DNA from: Bubalus kerabau
Lineage: Eukaryota; Chordata; Mammalia; Artiodactyla; Bovidae
DNA length: 64,000 bases
Assembly (NCBI RefSeq): GCF_029407905.1
Contig: NC_073630.1
Span: 51,299,001 to 51,363,000, forward strand
Direction of reading: 5' to 3'
Below, piece by piece: positions 10,956 to 22,002 of the stretch. A program made the position numbers and the translations under genes. Position 1 is the stretch's first letter, and every line of letters begins with the position of its first letter. The notes beneath the pieces were generated by a model. The model made no database searches. It was not told the DNA's origin and was given only the letters and a program-made list of their open reading frames with translations.

Positions 10956-11181
10956 GTATGTATATGCTATGTTGCTTCAGTTGTGTTGGACTCTTTGGGA
11001 CCCTTATAAACCTTAGCCTACCAGGCTCCTCTGTCCATGGGATTCTCCAGGCAAGAATACTGGAGTTGGTTGCCATGCCCTCCTCCAAGGGATCTTTCTG
11101 ATGCAAGGACTGAACTCACACTTCTTATGTCTCATGCAATGGCCTCTTATGTCTCCTAATATCAGCACCACTTGTGAAGCC
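10956..11181 (-). mobile_element. Bov-tA SINE, diverged
   Basis: An antisense Bov-tA with a degraded tRNA-related half, in which CTTATGTCTC is repeated. It is flanked by the 9-bp direct repeat ATTAATATG at 10947-10955 and 11182-11190. Confidence 0.85.
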
Positions 11182-11298
11182 ATTAATATGATAATTAACA
11201 TTAAATCTCACAACAAAATCCACAGTCCCAGTGGCATACTATAGCAAAGTTAAATTTTCATTTACACTAAATTCCAGTCCTGGTTATGAGCTGTCATC

Positions 11299-12228
11299 AT
11301 TTCAGTTCAGGTCAGTCGCTCAGTCTTCTCTGACTCTTTGGGACCCCACGAACTGCAGTACGCCAGGCTCCCTGTCCATCACCAACTACTGGAGCTTACT
11401 CAAACTCATGTCCATCAGGTTGGTGATGCCACTCAACCATCTCATCCTCTGTTATCCCCTTCTTCTCCTGCCTTCAATTTTTCCCAGCAACAGAGTCTTT
11501 TCCAAGGAGTCAGTTCTTCGCATCAGGTGGCCAAAGTATTAGAGTTTGAGCTTCAGCATCAGTCCTTCCAATGAAGGAGTTTTCCAATGAAGGACTACAA
11601 TGCTGACTTTGTTGGCAAAGTAGTGTCTCTGCCTTTTAATATGCTGTCTAGTTGGTCATAGCTTTTCTTCCAAGGAGAAAGCGTCTTTTAATTTCATGAC
11701 TGCAGTCACCATCTGCAGTGATTTTGGAGTCCAGAAAATAGTCTCTTACTGTTCCCATTGTTTCCCCATCTATTTGCCGTGAAGTGATGGGACTGGATGC
11801 CATAATCTTCATTTCTTGAATGCTGAGTTTTAAGCCAGCTTTTTCACTCTCCTCTTTCACTTTATCAAGGGTGGTGTCATCTATGTATCTGAGGTTATTG
11901 ATATTTCTCCCGGCAATCTTGATTTCAGCTTGTGCTTCATCCAGCCCAGCATTTCGCATGATGTGCTCTGCATATAAATGAAATAAGCAGGGTGACAATA
12001 TATAGCCTTGATGTACTCCCTTCCCAATTTGAAACCAGTTTGTTCCATGTCCAGTTCTAACTGTAGCTTCTTGACCTGCATACAGATTTCTCAGGAGGCA
12101 GGTAAAGTGGTCTGGTATTCCATTCTCTTGAAGAATTTTCCAGTTTGTTATGATCTACATAGTCAAAAGCTTTGGTGTAATCAATAAAGCAGAAATAGAT
12201 GTTTTTCTGTTATTTTCTTGCTTTTTTC
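11299..12228 (-). mobile_element. BovB LINE 3' part, 5'-truncated
   Basis: In antisense this runs from the 3' terminal TCAGTTCAG repeats (11299) up to the RT region encoding FCFIDYTKAF near 12200. Broken frames cover the region downstream of motif A, and the YADD block is damaged. The 5' junction falls directly against a (TA)n array, which hides any target duplication. Confidence 0.9.
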
Positions 12229-12242
12229 GATATATATACTGT

Positions 12243-12247
<5 letters not shown>

Positions 12248-12294
<47 letters not shown>
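12248..12294. repeat. (TA)n microsatellite, about 23 units
   Basis: An uninterrupted TA dinucleotide run immediately beyond the 5' edge of the truncated BovB. Confidence 0.97.
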
Positions 12295-12296
<2 letters not shown>

Positions 12297-12704
12297 TCTA
12301 TTATTCTCCTCTATGTAGTGTCTCAAATGTGGGCTGCTTCAATTTTGTAGTTAGGCCATTGTGAGCATGTGGCCTCTGTGTATGCACAATAGGAAAACAG
12401 AGAGCTCAAGAGTTGTGTGGGGTCTTAAGAGTTTGTGAAAGTAGCTTATCTCTCTTTTACCCTCATCCCATCATCTGAACTTAGTCATATGTCTCCATCT
12501 CAGTGAACAGAAGACTAGAAAACATCAAGGAGCACAGAAATATTTCTACTAGCAGTTTCTGTGATAGACCTTTGTTTTGGCACATATGCATTAACTTTGT
12601 TTGTTCTTTCTATATAGGTACTGTGTCTAATATCACATATGTCACGGCAATTTCCAGTCCTTTTTATTAGCATAATCTGCTTGTGAAAATTTGTGGATAT
12701 TATT
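12295..12704. other. Unassigned sequence
   Basis: No gene or repeat recognised in these 400 bases. Confidence 0.4.
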
Positions 12705-12885
12705 TGCCTGCAATGCAGTAGACACAAGTTTGGTCTCTGGGTCTGGAAGATCCCCCAGAGAAGGAAATGGCAACCTACTCCAGTATTCTTGCCTGGAAAA
12801 TCCCATGGACAGAAGAGCCTGGTGGGCTACAATTGATGGGGTCACGAAAGAGTCAGGTATGGTTAGTGATTAAACAACCACCACC
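12705..12885 (+). mobile_element. Bov-tA SINE, 5'-truncated
   Basis: It starts at the tRNA-derived GCCTGCAATGCAG and continues through the Bov-A part to GTCACGAAAGAGTCAGG. The first 30 or so bases of the tRNA-related head are missing. Confidence 0.88.
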
Positions 12886-12974
12886 TCATTCTTACACCCA
12901 AGAGTAATCACTGTGCTAACTTACAATACTTTAGATTAAATTGATTTACAATGCTTTAGATTAATTTAGATTAC

Positions 12975-13400
12975 TGAATTTTAAAATTTATTTAAACGGA
13001 ATCCAATTGTATATATTCTCTCCTGTCTGGCTTATTTGATTCAACATTATGTTTATGGAGTTCAGCTATATTTTTAATGTATGGAAGTTAGGTATTATGC
13101 ATAATACTGATTAATATTCAATTTTGTGAATATTCCACAATGTATTTATCCATTCTAATGCTGATGAACTTCTGGATGGTTTTGAATTTATGACTGTTAT
13201 GAAAGGGGCTGCTATGAAAATTCATATACACATATTTTAGTGAACATATATACATATTTCTGTCTCATGTATACTTGAGAGTGGAAATACTGAGTTATAA
13301 ATATATGGATATTCAGAGTTTGAAAATGTTGCCGGTTTCCCAGGGTGTTTGTACTAAGTTATATGCCTTCTAGCCATATATGAGAGTTCTCTTTCCTTCA
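12975..13400 (-). mobile_element. Ancient L1 fragment (antisense ORF2 3' region)
   Basis: The order CTGGCTTATTTGATTCAAC, GTGAATATTCCACAATGTAT, TTATCCATTC, GGGGCTGCTATGAA, TGAGAGTGGAAATACTGAGT follows the antisense end of ORF2 and 3' UTR of old mammalian L1 families. It is heavily diverged. Confidence 0.65.
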
Positions 13401-14253
13401 AGGCCCTAAACATCTGTTTTCAGTGATGTCTTTATTTCCTTTGATTTCTGCTTGTACTCAAGACAGCATTTCCTGATTTATGTGTTTTATTCACTGTCTT
13501 GCCAAATGCAAGCAAAACATATTACAATATTTTGTTATTTGACACTCTTCCTCTAGATCTGCTGTCTTAGTAAGCCCAGTTTGCCTTCTCATTTAGAACA
13601 GGCAATAAATTTTCCAAATACTTGTCCACATCTTCCCATAGACAGTCATTTTCTCACTGCTTATATCAGTTTCCCCTCTTCCCAGTAGCCTGACCACTCT
13701 TTCAGTGCTACGTTTTAGTTTGTAAAGCACCGGTAATCTTCAAGGACTGATTCCATTATCAGTAGCAAACTATCATTTAGTACTGTAATGAAGGAAACCT
13801 GAAATCTTAAATGATTAATATATTAAAGGTTTATTTCTTGCTCATGTCATAGTGTTTTGCAAAACAGTTGTTTCTCTATCTGGAGCCATGTGTCCTCTGT
13901 GGTCACCACAACAAAGAAAGAGAAAACTTGAAGTTCAAATGAGATATTTTGGGATTTTTTTTTTTTTAATAGAAGTGGCTTTCATCACTTTCATCTAAAT
14001 CCTATTTTTGAGTACTCAGTTCTGTTAATTTCAACCTAAGTTTATAACTGAAAAGTTAAGCAGAACATGGATACTGAGCCTAAGGGAGCATGTAACAATT
14101 TCATAAGCATAAGTTGAATGAATGAACATGAAGGCGTATCCTCTATGTTATACCTTATTGCAGTTGTGAGATACTAAAAAGAAGTAATTTCCCAAGCTTC
14201 TTTCAAACTACTTGCTAATTATTTTCCACTTCTAATACATATAGATATATATA
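13401..14253. other. Unassigned sequence
   Basis: No gene or confidently named repeat. The AGGTTTATTTCTTGCTCATG block near 13826 looks like part of an old interspersed repeat, but I cannot place it. Confidence 0.35.
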
Positions 14254-14275
14254 TGTGTGTGTGTGTGTGTGTGTT
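14254..14275. repeat. (TG)n microsatellite
   Basis: About ten TG units preceded by a TA-rich stretch. Confidence 0.92.
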
Positions 14276-14288
14276 AATATGTATGTGT

Positions 14289-14429
14289 ATTCCCTGGTGG
14301 CTCAGATGGTAAAGAATTTACCTGCGATGCAGGAGACCCAGGTTTGGTCCCTGGGTTGGGAAGATCCCCTGGAGAAGGGAATGGCAACCAATTCCAGTAT
14401 TAAAGAATTCCATGGACAGAGGAGCCTGG

Positions 14430-14432
<3 letters not shown>
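14289..14432 (+). mobile_element. Bov-tA SINE, 3'-truncated
   Basis: The tRNA-Glu head (CCCTGGTGGCTCAGATGG) and the first half of the Bov-A part are present. The element stops at GAGCCTGGTG, where a long (TA)n array begins. Confidence 0.88.
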
Positions 14433-14434
<2 letters not shown>

Positions 14435-14485
<51 letters not shown>

Positions 14486-14512
14486 AGAGAGAGAGAGACA
14501 GAGACAGAGAGA
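14435..14512. repeat. (TA)24 followed by (GA)n microsatellite
   Basis: A 48-bp TA run is followed by a GA-rich run with CAGA interruptions. It occupies the place where the 3' half of the adjoining Bov-tA should be. Confidence 0.95.
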
Positions 14513-14580
14513 TATCTCTCTATATATATTTGTTGAATATGTGTGTGTTTTATATAAATATATATAACATGTAAATATAT

Positions 14581-14952
14581 TCAGTTCAGTTCAGTTCAGT
14601 TGCTCAGTCGTGTCTGACTCTTTGCGACCCCATGAATCGCAGCACGCCAGGCCTCCCTGTCCATCACCAACTCCCGGAATTCACTCAGACTCACATCCAT
14701 CGAGTCAGTGATGCCATCCAGCCATCTCATCCTCTGTCGTCCCCTTCTCCTCCTGACCCCAATTCCTCCCAGCATCAGAGTCTTTTCCAATGAGTCAACT
14801 CTTCGCATGAGGTGGCCAAAGTACTGGAGCTTCAGCTTCAGCATCATTCCTTCCAAAGAAATGCCAGGGCTGATCTCCTTCAGAATGGACTGGTTGGATC
14901 TCCTTGCAGTCCAAGGGACTCTCAAGAGTCTTCTCCAACACCACAGTTCAAA
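14581..14952 (-). mobile_element. BovB LINE 3' end
   Basis: In antisense, starting with three TCAGT-type terminal repeats and ending in the codons for ELWCWRRLLRVPW, where it is truncated. A 139-codon antisense frame (14596-15015) covers the C-terminal RT region, with KLQYFGHLMRRVDSLEKTL. Both edges are TA-rich, so a target duplication cannot be resolved. Confidence 0.92.
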
Positions 14953-15268
14953 TTTATATAAATATATAATATATATAAAATATAAATATATATAATATAT
15001 ATAAGAGTTACACATTTTGTCAGGTATTCAGCATGATGGAAACATCTAAATTGTAGGTGAGGACATCAATTTCACATTATTGTTTTTCCACAGAAGCACC
15101 CATGAATGTTCATAATTCTAAGAACTAAATAAATCAATGAATCTTCTGGCCACTTATTATTCCTGAATCTCACTAAGAGGAAGTCAGTGTGAGCTGATCC
15201 CAAGTTAATAGAACTGTTCCTTTGGAATATTTTTCTTCATGTGCTGCCTATAGGAATTAATCCCTACT
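14953..15268. other. Unassigned sequence
   Basis: AT-rich with TATAT repeats at its left edge; nothing else recognised. Confidence 0.4.
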
Positions 15269-15280
15269 CTCCGACTCTCT

Positions 15281-15495
15281 TGGCTTCCCTGGTAGCTCAG
15301 ATGGTAAAGAATCTTCCTGCAGTGCAGGAGACCCAGGTTCCATCCCTGGGTTGGGAAGATCCCCTGGAGAAGAAAATGGCAACCCACTCCAGGATCCTTG
15401 CTTGGAAAAATCCCATGGACAGAGGAGCCTGGTGGGCTGCAATCCATGGGGTAGCAAAGAGTCAGGCACGACTGAGCGACTAACATAAACACAAA
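15281..15495 (+). mobile_element. Bov-tA SINE with target-site duplication
   Basis: A complete element from TGGCTTCCCTGGTAGCTCAG to CACGACTGAGCGACTAACAT. It is flanked by a perfect 12-bp direct repeat, CTCCGACTCTCT, at 15269-15280 and 15496-15507. Confidence 0.96.
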
Positions 15496-15507
15496 CTCCG
15501 ACTCTCT

Positions 15508-16124
15508 ATCTAATCAGAATGAGCCAGAGTTGATAACTCTTCTTAGAGCACCTTTACAGTTTATTAAACCTGGTTTAATTGCTATTTGTCAATACTCACA
15601 CAATTTGTTTAAAATAAGGCATTTAAAATAGTTGTACTTTATGATTTCTACGGGTTTTACTGGTGAGATCTTCTTTGCTGTTGCCATTTCTTTAGTACTG
15701 CTCAGTTTTCATTAATCACTAGTCATTTCACCTTCTAAGAATTATTTGTTTCTATAATGAACTAATGCTTTTCTCTATTTCCTATAGTGTTAACAGCAGC
15801 ATTGCTTACTCGATGGTTCTTCAGTGAATGTCTAGTGAATTACAATGAGTGCAGACTCATTTTTTTTCATATTATCAAAATTTTTTCAAATTATCAGTTT
15901 GTAATAGTATGGTATGATTTAAATTAAGTTCAGTTGCATATAGCCAAAAGAGAAAAAAGTGACCGCACATCTTTGTTCTCTTTTCTAAAAGATTTCAGGG
16001 GAAGGACGTCCTGGGTTGCTTTGGGAGTACCCCAGTTTTTTCCAGGTCTCAGGCCATTTTCTTTTCTCTACTCCATTGTTCCTGAGATGTGATTCCTGTT
16101 CCTGTGTTTACTTTCTTTTAATTT
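15508..16124. other. Unassigned sequence
   Basis: No gene or repeat recognised in about 600 bases. Confidence 0.4.
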
Positions 16125-16530
16125 TTTTGGCAGTATATCCTTCTACTTATTTATTTTTTAATTGAAGTATAGTTGATTTATAATGTTGTGCTAATTTCTA
16201 CTGTCCAGCAAACTGATTCAATTATACATGTATATACTTTCTTCTTTTTATATTCTTTTCCATTATGGCTTATCCTAGGAGACTGGATATAGTTCTCTGT
16301 GCCCTTTAGTAAGTAGGACCTGTTTATCCATTCTAAATGTGTCTGTTTACATCTACTAACCTCAAACTCTCAGACCATCCCTCTTCCTCCCCCTGCCTTT
16401 GTCCCCTTTGGCAACAAGAAGTCTAATCTCTGTGTCTGTGATTCTCTATTTTGTCGATAGATTCATTTGTGCCATCCTTTATATTTCACATGCATGATAT
16501 CATATAATATTTCTCTTTTTCTGACTTGTT
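16125..16530 (-). mobile_element. Old L1 3' UTR fragment, antisense
   Basis: ATTGAAGTATAGTTGATTTA, followed by ACTGATTCA.TTATACAT.TATATA, 'TTTTCCATTATGGCTTATCC' and GATATAGTTC.CTGTGC, is the antisense 3' region of an L1 family common in artiodactyls. It is older than the 5367-5848 copy. Confidence 0.7.
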
Positions 16531-16594
16531 CCTGTGTTCTAAGATGTTTGGTGGAATATGAGTCATCACATCTACATTTCAGATACTAACACTG

Positions 16595-16867
16595 CTGCTG
16601 CTGCTGCTAAGTCACTTCAGTGGTGTCCAACTCTGTGCGACACCATAGACGGCAGCCCACCAGGCTCCCCCATCCCTGGGATTCTCCAGGCAAGAACACT
16701 GAGTGGGTTGCCATTTCCTTCTCCAATGCATGAAAGTGAAAAGTGAAAGTGAAGTTGCTCAGTCATGTCCGACCCTCAGCGACCCCATGGACTGCAGCCT
16801 TCCAGGCTCCTCCATCCATGGGATTTTCCAGGCAAGAACACTGGAGTGGGGTGCCATTGCCTTCTCC
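16595..16867 (-). mobile_element. Bov-A2 SINE (dimer) with target-site duplication
   Basis: Two Bov-A monomers in antisense, joined by the GCATGAAAGTGAAAAGTGAA linker and preceded by a GCT trinucleotide run. The perfect 13-bp direct repeat GATACTAACACTG lies at 16582-16594 and 16868-16880. Confidence 0.96.
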
Positions 16868-17029
16868 GATACTAACACTGGGGAAGATACAAAGGAAAAA
16901 TAGATAAAGGACTCTTACAAACAAACTTTCTTTTGAGACTGTCTATAAAGGCCACATACATTCTGCTCACATCTTTCTGGAATAAGCATATTTACAAAGT
17001 AACTCCTAATTCCAAGGGTGTTTGGAATG

Positions 17030-17594
17030 TGTCTTCTCCAAAGAAGATTTAACTTCGGGACCAGGGACCAGGCTTGATCACTCAAGAGCTTTTGTGTAGC
17101 AGAGTTTTATTAAAGTGAAAAAAGAACAGAGAAAGCTTCTGACATAGACATCAGAAGGGGGACAGAGAGTGCCCCCTTTGCTAGTCTTAGAAAAGGGAGT
17201 TATTGGTTATTACAATAAATCAAAAGAATGTCTCAAGGCTATAAAGATCTTACTAGACCCACTCCCATAATTTACATTTTTAGTATAACAGGATTAGTCA
17301 GAAGGTTTTCAAGGAGGAACTGTCCTCAAGCAGGATACATTGTTGTCATATAATCCTTAGTACAGAGTTTAAACTGAGTTGTTTGTTGTATAATCATCAG
17401 CTCTGGGATTAAAGAAAAAAGGTTTTATGTGACTAAGACTAAGGAATGTAGAAAAGAAAAAAAAAAGGACATTTGTCCTTTCCTCCTCCTTGAGAATTCC
17501 AGACCCTTATCTCCTCTTCGAGAGCCCCAGACCCCTTTCTCCTCCTCGGGGACCCCAGACTTTTTATCAACCTGCCTAGGAATTGACTCTCACA
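17030..17594 (-). mobile_element. Solo LTR of an endogenous retrovirus
   Basis: A 565-bp block with LTR organisation on the minus strand. In that direction it begins TGTGAGAG and ends GAGAAGACA, giving TG...CA ends. It carries a polyadenylation signal AATAAA (complement at 17106-17111) about 80 bases from its 3' end. It is flanked by the 4-bp repeat AATG at 17026-17029 and 17595-17598, a length typical of gammaretrovirus-like (ERV1) integration. No internal gag, pol or env sequence adjoins it, so it is a recombined solo LTR. The family is not identified; the 4-bp repeat alone could be chance. Confidence 0.7.
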
Positions 17595-17730
17595 AATGCT
17601 GGGTAAAAGTGTGGGGTTTTATAACTGTGGAAGGAAGTTTTGAACAGATATAGAACTAAGACACCTTTAATCTTCACCAAAATCAGAAGTGGAAAAAAAG
17701 CCAGAATTCCAGAGTAAAGCATGAGGTTCA

Positions 17731-17934
17731 AAGACTTCCCTGGTGGCTCAGACAGTAAAGACTCTGCCTGCAATGCAGGAGACTTGCGTTTGATCCTTGG
17801 GTTGGGAAGATCCCCTGGAGAGGGGCATGGCAACCCATTCCAGTATTCTTGCCTGGAGAATCCCATGTTCAGTGGGAGCCTGGCGGCTACAGCTCATGAA
17901 GTCACAAAGAACTGGACACTTTCATTTTCACTTT
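17731..17934 (+). mobile_element. Bov-tA SINE
   Basis: The tRNA-Glu-derived head (ACTTCCCTGGTGGCTCAGAC) and a full Bov-A part are present; a small deletion affects the 3' terminal GTCGGACACGACTGAG block. Confidence 0.9.
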
Positions 17935-17939
17935 TCAGA

Positions 17940-18135
17940 ACAGTAGTTTATGATCACTGGCTTGGGAGAAAGGATTACATAGATTTGAAATCAGGCTTGA
18001 CTAGTTTTTAGCTGTGTGGTCTTGAATGATTAATTCCTGCTTAAGCTTCAGTTTTCATATATGTGTAATGAGTGTAGTATTTCTCTGTTAAATTTTTGTG
18101 CATTTGTGAGGTTTTAATGAAACTATTTAAGATAT
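17940..18135 (+). mobile_element. MIR SINE
   Basis: It matches the MIR layout: a GATCACTGGCTT start, the core TTTTTAGCTGTGTGGTCTTG, CTTCAGTTTTCATAT.TGTAATG, and GTGAGG.TTTAATGA near the end. Confidence 0.65.
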
Positions 18136-18534
18136 AACAGATTCAACTAAATTTTCTTCTCAGTATCATTATTTTTTCTTATTTTTTCCAGCAATTGCTT
18201 TATTTAGTAGAAATATTGGAAGATATATCAATATATACCAATCATATAACCTTCCTGAGGACTGATACTCTTATCTGTAATGTAGGTTTACCAAAACAGA
18301 TATTGATATGCTGAGAATTAAATAGAATATCATATATGAGATTTTCCTCCATAGGATATGATACAAAATACTTATTTAAGTGTTGATGCAGTATTTTTCT
18401 CTCATATAAAATCATGTACATTATCATTTTACATAAATATATTTAAATAGATTTATTAAATTCTCAAAAACCAGAAATAAGTTTATTGAATCCCCAAAAG
18501 TCAGAATATACAGAGACGTTAGTGGTGGATACTG
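18136..18534. other. Unassigned sequence
   Basis: AT-rich; nothing recognised. Confidence 0.4.
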
Positions 18535-18544
18535 ATCTGAATGG

Positions 18545-18769
18545 GCTTCCCAGATGACTCAATGGGAAACAATGCACATGCCAAAGCTGGAGATGCAGGA
18601 GACACAAGTTCGATCCCAGGGTGGGGAAGATTCCTTGGAGAAGGAAATGGCAACCTGCTCCAGTATTCTAGGCTGGAAAACCCTATGATCAGAGGAACCT
18701 GGCGGGCTACAGTCCATGGGGTCACAAAGAGTTGGACATGACTGAGTGACTAAGCATGCTCTCACGTTA
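18545..18769 (+). mobile_element. Bov-tA SINE with target-site duplication
   Basis: A full element with a short tandem scramble in the tRNA-derived part (AATGCACATGCCAAAGCTGG). Direct repeats ATCTGAATGG at 18535-18544 and 18770-18779 are identical. Confidence 0.94.
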
Positions 18770-18846
18770 ATCTGAATGGTATGTAAATGTTTAGAGTATG
18801 GATTAGGTCTATCAAAAATATACTATTTATCAGAATTTCCTATGAA

Positions 18847-18918
18847 ATTCTGCTGTCTATGGGGTTGCACAGAGTCAGACACGACTGAAGCGACTTAGCA
18901 GCAGCAGCAGCAGCAACT
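18847..18918 (+). mobile_element. Bov-A2 3' fragment
   Basis: Only the last 70 bp are present: CTATGGGGTTGCACAGAGTC to CTTAGCAGCAGCAGCAGCAGC, ending in a CAG run. Confidence 0.88.
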
Positions 18919-19029
18919 GGAGTTTACAGAACAGAGTATGAATTACTCCTTATCCTATCTTTGTAATAATTGCTAATTAGATATCAAGAAATGATCTTTA
19001 TTGCACTACATTAATAAACATGTACAAAC

Positions 19030-19115
19030 ATATGCAGAGAAAAATGCCTGATGTGGCACATAGTAGGGACTTGATAAATATTTGATGAGTTAATTAATCC
19101 TAGGATGGATGAATT
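19030..19115 (+). mobile_element. L2/MIR 3' tail
   Basis: ATGCCTGATGTGGCACATAG followed by TAGGGACTTGATAAATATTTGATGAGTTAATTAAT is the characteristic shared 3' tail of old mammalian L2 and MIR elements. Confidence 0.6.
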
Positions 19116-20118
19116 TATATCTTTATGCCTTCTTCATAACTTTATCCCATGGGTCTTTTCTACCAAGAAATTTTCAAGAACTGATGAGTTGGACTCTGCT
19201 TGGTTGCAGTTATGTTTCTTGTGTTTATTAGATTCTAAGTCATACTGGCAGCTCTCCTCTTTACTGCTAGGTTTGGTGAATGTTACAGATTCGAATAAAT
19301 GAACCATAGCAAATGTAAAATAAATCTTTGCCAAGGGGATGGTATAAATTGAGACAATTACCTCTTAGTCGCATCAGTTTCTCAGTAAAAACCTCATAGC
19401 ATTGGTGAACAGCACTGCAATAAAAAGGCTTGTTTTTCTGAAGACTATCAAAGTAACTTGATAACCATTGGGTTATTGATTAAATTGACTTGAGAAATCT
19501 GTATTCTTTCTTTCATTTTGATGAGTTTTAATGCTTTTTCTCACTAAATTCTGCTTCATGATATTAAGCAGATCAATTAACTTCTGTGTTCTAGTTTCTC
19601 ATCTTTGAGAGGAACATAAGTGTATTATCCAAGGTTTCTTTCATCTCTAACGTTCTAAAATTCTATGACTCTAACAATTTGCTTGGGTAACCCCACCGGC
19701 GTCCCCAAATCCAATCTTCCACTTCAGAGCAACACCCTCCTTTTTAAGTCTTTGTCAGAGGGTCATGCAGTTTTAGCTTGAAAAATCTCCTGTATTATAG
19801 AATACCTTTTGAGTAAGACAGCTCCACTGTCAGATTCTTCTAATTAAGAGGCACTTCCTCATTTTGAGACACAGCTTCCTTCTAAGTGTTTTTTCTACCC
19901 ATTTGTTACTTTTCCTCAAGGAAGCAAAACTTATAATATCTCTTTGCTCTGATATTCTATCAAACGACAAGATTTCCACTCCTCTAAGGTATAACAGTTC
20001 CTGCTAAATCCAGAATTAATCAGCTTCAATAAATTTGCAACAAGTCTGTGCCCCCCAGAAACAAACAAATTCACCAAACCATGGCTGTATGTCATCGACA
20101 GTGAAAATGGGTTATTTA
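19116..20118. other. Mostly unassigned, contains a MIR-like segment
   Basis: The segment 19545-19680 has a MIR-like core (CAGATCAATTAACTTCTGTG, TTTCTCATCTTTGAGAGG, CTCTAACGTTCTAAAATTCT). The rest I cannot assign to a gene or repeat. Confidence 0.4.
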
Positions 20119-20124
20119 TGTATT

Positions 20125-20330
20125 TCAGTTCAGTTCAGTCGCTCAGTTGTGTCCGACTCTTTGCGATCCCATGAATCACAGCACGCCAGGCCTCCCTGTC
20201 CATCACCAACTCCCGGAGTTCACTCAGACTCACATCCATGAAGTCAGTGATGCCATCTAGCCATCTCATCCTCTGTCGTCCCCTTCTCCTCCTGCCCCCA
20301 ATCCCTCCCAGCATCAGAGTTTTTTCCAAT
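20125..20330 (-). mobile_element. BovB LINE 3' end, about 206 bp
   Basis: Antisense BovB 3' terminus from the TCAGTTCAG repeats to the codons for MEKTLMLGGIGG. The 7-bp repeat TGTATTT occurs near both edges (20119-20125 and 20337-20343), but this is too short to be convincing. Confidence 0.92.
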
Positions 20331-20399
20331 AGTCCTTGTATTTTGCCAAGAAAATACAGTGTGATTTGAAATTAGAAAATTGGCCCTTGATTTGACTTT

Positions 20400-20530
20400 A
20401 TGAAACATTGCTTGTGAGCTTCTCTAAGTCACTTAACCTCTCTGGGAATGCTTTCTCATCATTGTCCTTGTCATATGTATTTGATCTAGTATTCTGCTGT
20501 AATGTTAAATGCTCTGATATTTTAAAGTGT
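20400..20530 (+). mobile_element. MIR SINE fragment
   Basis: CTTCTCTAAGTCACTTAACC followed by TCTCTGGGAATGCTTTCTCATC is the conserved MIR core; the tail (TGTTAAATGCTCTGATA) follows in the expected order. Confidence 0.6.
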
Positions 20531-20702
20531 TATACATCTGTAACTGTATAGCTTAAATGGACTTTTTTTTTTTTTTTTGGTATTTGTGCTTAACATCATT
20601 GCCATGTATTTTCTTTTTAAAACAGTTTGAAATAATAGAAATAGAAAATGTCAGATCAAGGAATGTTCCTAAGAAGAGGGAGAGTATTTAAGCTATATAT
20701 AT

Positions 20703-20840
20703 ATGCTATGCTATGCTATGCTAAGTCACTTCAGTCGTGTCCGACTCTGTGTGACCCCAGAGACGGCAGCACACCAGGCTCCCCCGTCCCTGGGATTCTC
20801 CAGGCAAGAACACTGGAGTGGGGTGCCATTGCCTTCTCCG
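20703..20840 (-). mobile_element. Bov-A SINE monomer
   Basis: An antisense Bov-A monomer that begins with repeated ATGCT units instead of the usual GCT run and ends at CCTTCTCCG against a microsatellite. Reading frames here are by-products of the repeat. Confidence 0.92.

Positions 20841-20895
<55 letters not shown>
20841..20895. repeat. (TA)n(CA)20 microsatellite
   Basis: A compound run of about seven AT units and twenty CA units directly after the Bov-A monomer. Confidence 0.97.
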
Positions 20896-20900
<5 letters not shown>

Positions 20901-21229
20901 ATACACAAATACTAGCCCACATATATACTTCAAAGTTTTAATAGATATTTTAATAACCATTTTGTTTAGATATAGTTGATAAGCATTTAAAATTACAAAC
21001 ACCAAAATTAAATGGTCATAAAAACAATGTTTATATTTACTTTTTAAAATTATAATAACTACCTTGAAGCCATTAAAATAAAATCTAGAATATATGACAA
21101 ATTATTTGTTTTGTAAATTGAAAAGTTCAGAATGCCATGTAACATTTTAAATACACTGAAGAAAAAGGTTTCCAAATTCTGTGTGTGAATTCTTGGGGAA
21201 TGTCTAGAATATAGCCTATATTCTGTGCC
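20896..21229. other. Unassigned sequence
   Basis: AT-rich; nothing recognised. Confidence 0.4.
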
Positions 21230-21411
21230 TGCTGCTGCTGCTGCTAAGTCACTTCAGTCGTGTCCGACTCTGTGTGACCCCAGAGACGGCAGCCCACCAG
21301 GCTCCCCCGTCCCTGGGATTCTCCAGGCAAGAACACTGGAGTGGGCTGCCATTTCCTTCTCCAGTGCATGAAAGTGAAAAGTGAAAGGGAAGTTGCTCAG
21401 TCGTCTCCGAA
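21230..21411 (-). mobile_element. Bov-A2 SINE, truncated in the second monomer
   Basis: A GCT run, one complete antisense monomer, the GCATGAAAGTGAAAAGTGAA linker, and only the first 25 bases of the other monomer. Confidence 0.92.
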
Positions 21412-21646
21412 GCACCATTAAGAGGATTTCACACCACTACTCATTCAGGTTTAATTAGCATCTGACTTTATATGACTTGGCAGTTCATAGCTCAGGGAAG
21501 GGATTAAAAAAAATCGTATTCCAAATATTTCTATTGTTTTCTAATAAAATTACAGATACAACTTCTAATGCAGAAAAATTTGGTCTCTTTAAAACTAAAT
21601 CACTGTAGGAAAGAAAAGATGATGATAAAAATATTGCAGCGTTACT

Positions 21647-21846
21647 GTGTTGTTTAGTTGCTAAATCATGTCAGACTCTGAAACCCCATGGACTATAGCC
21701 TGCAAGGCGCCTCAGTCCATGGGATTTCCCAGACAAGCAGACTGGATTGGATTGCCTTTTCCTTCTCCAGGGGATCTTCCTGACCCAGGGATCAAGCCCG
21801 TCTGCTGCATTGCAGGAGAATTCTTTACCACTGAGCCACTAGAGAA
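21647..21846 (-). mobile_element. Bov-tA SINE
   Basis: An antisense Bov-tA from GTTGTTTAGTTGCTAAATCA to the tRNA-derived CACTGAGCCACTAGAGAAG. Confidence 0.9.
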
Positions 21847-22002
21847 GAAAATACTGTAATACATGTAATAAATACATTTACTGAGATTTCAGCTTTGATT
21901 GCAAAATTCTAATGGAATGTATTTCATAATATTTATTTTTTGTGAAAATTTGTTTTTTCATTTGTTTGTATTTTGGTCTATAAGAAGCCATTTAAATTGA
22001 AA

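Noticed and set aside
20648..20941. 97-codon ORF with a histidine/threonine repeat tail
   Set aside because: Its C-terminal part is only the translated (CA)n microsatellite and its middle is a Bov-A SINE.
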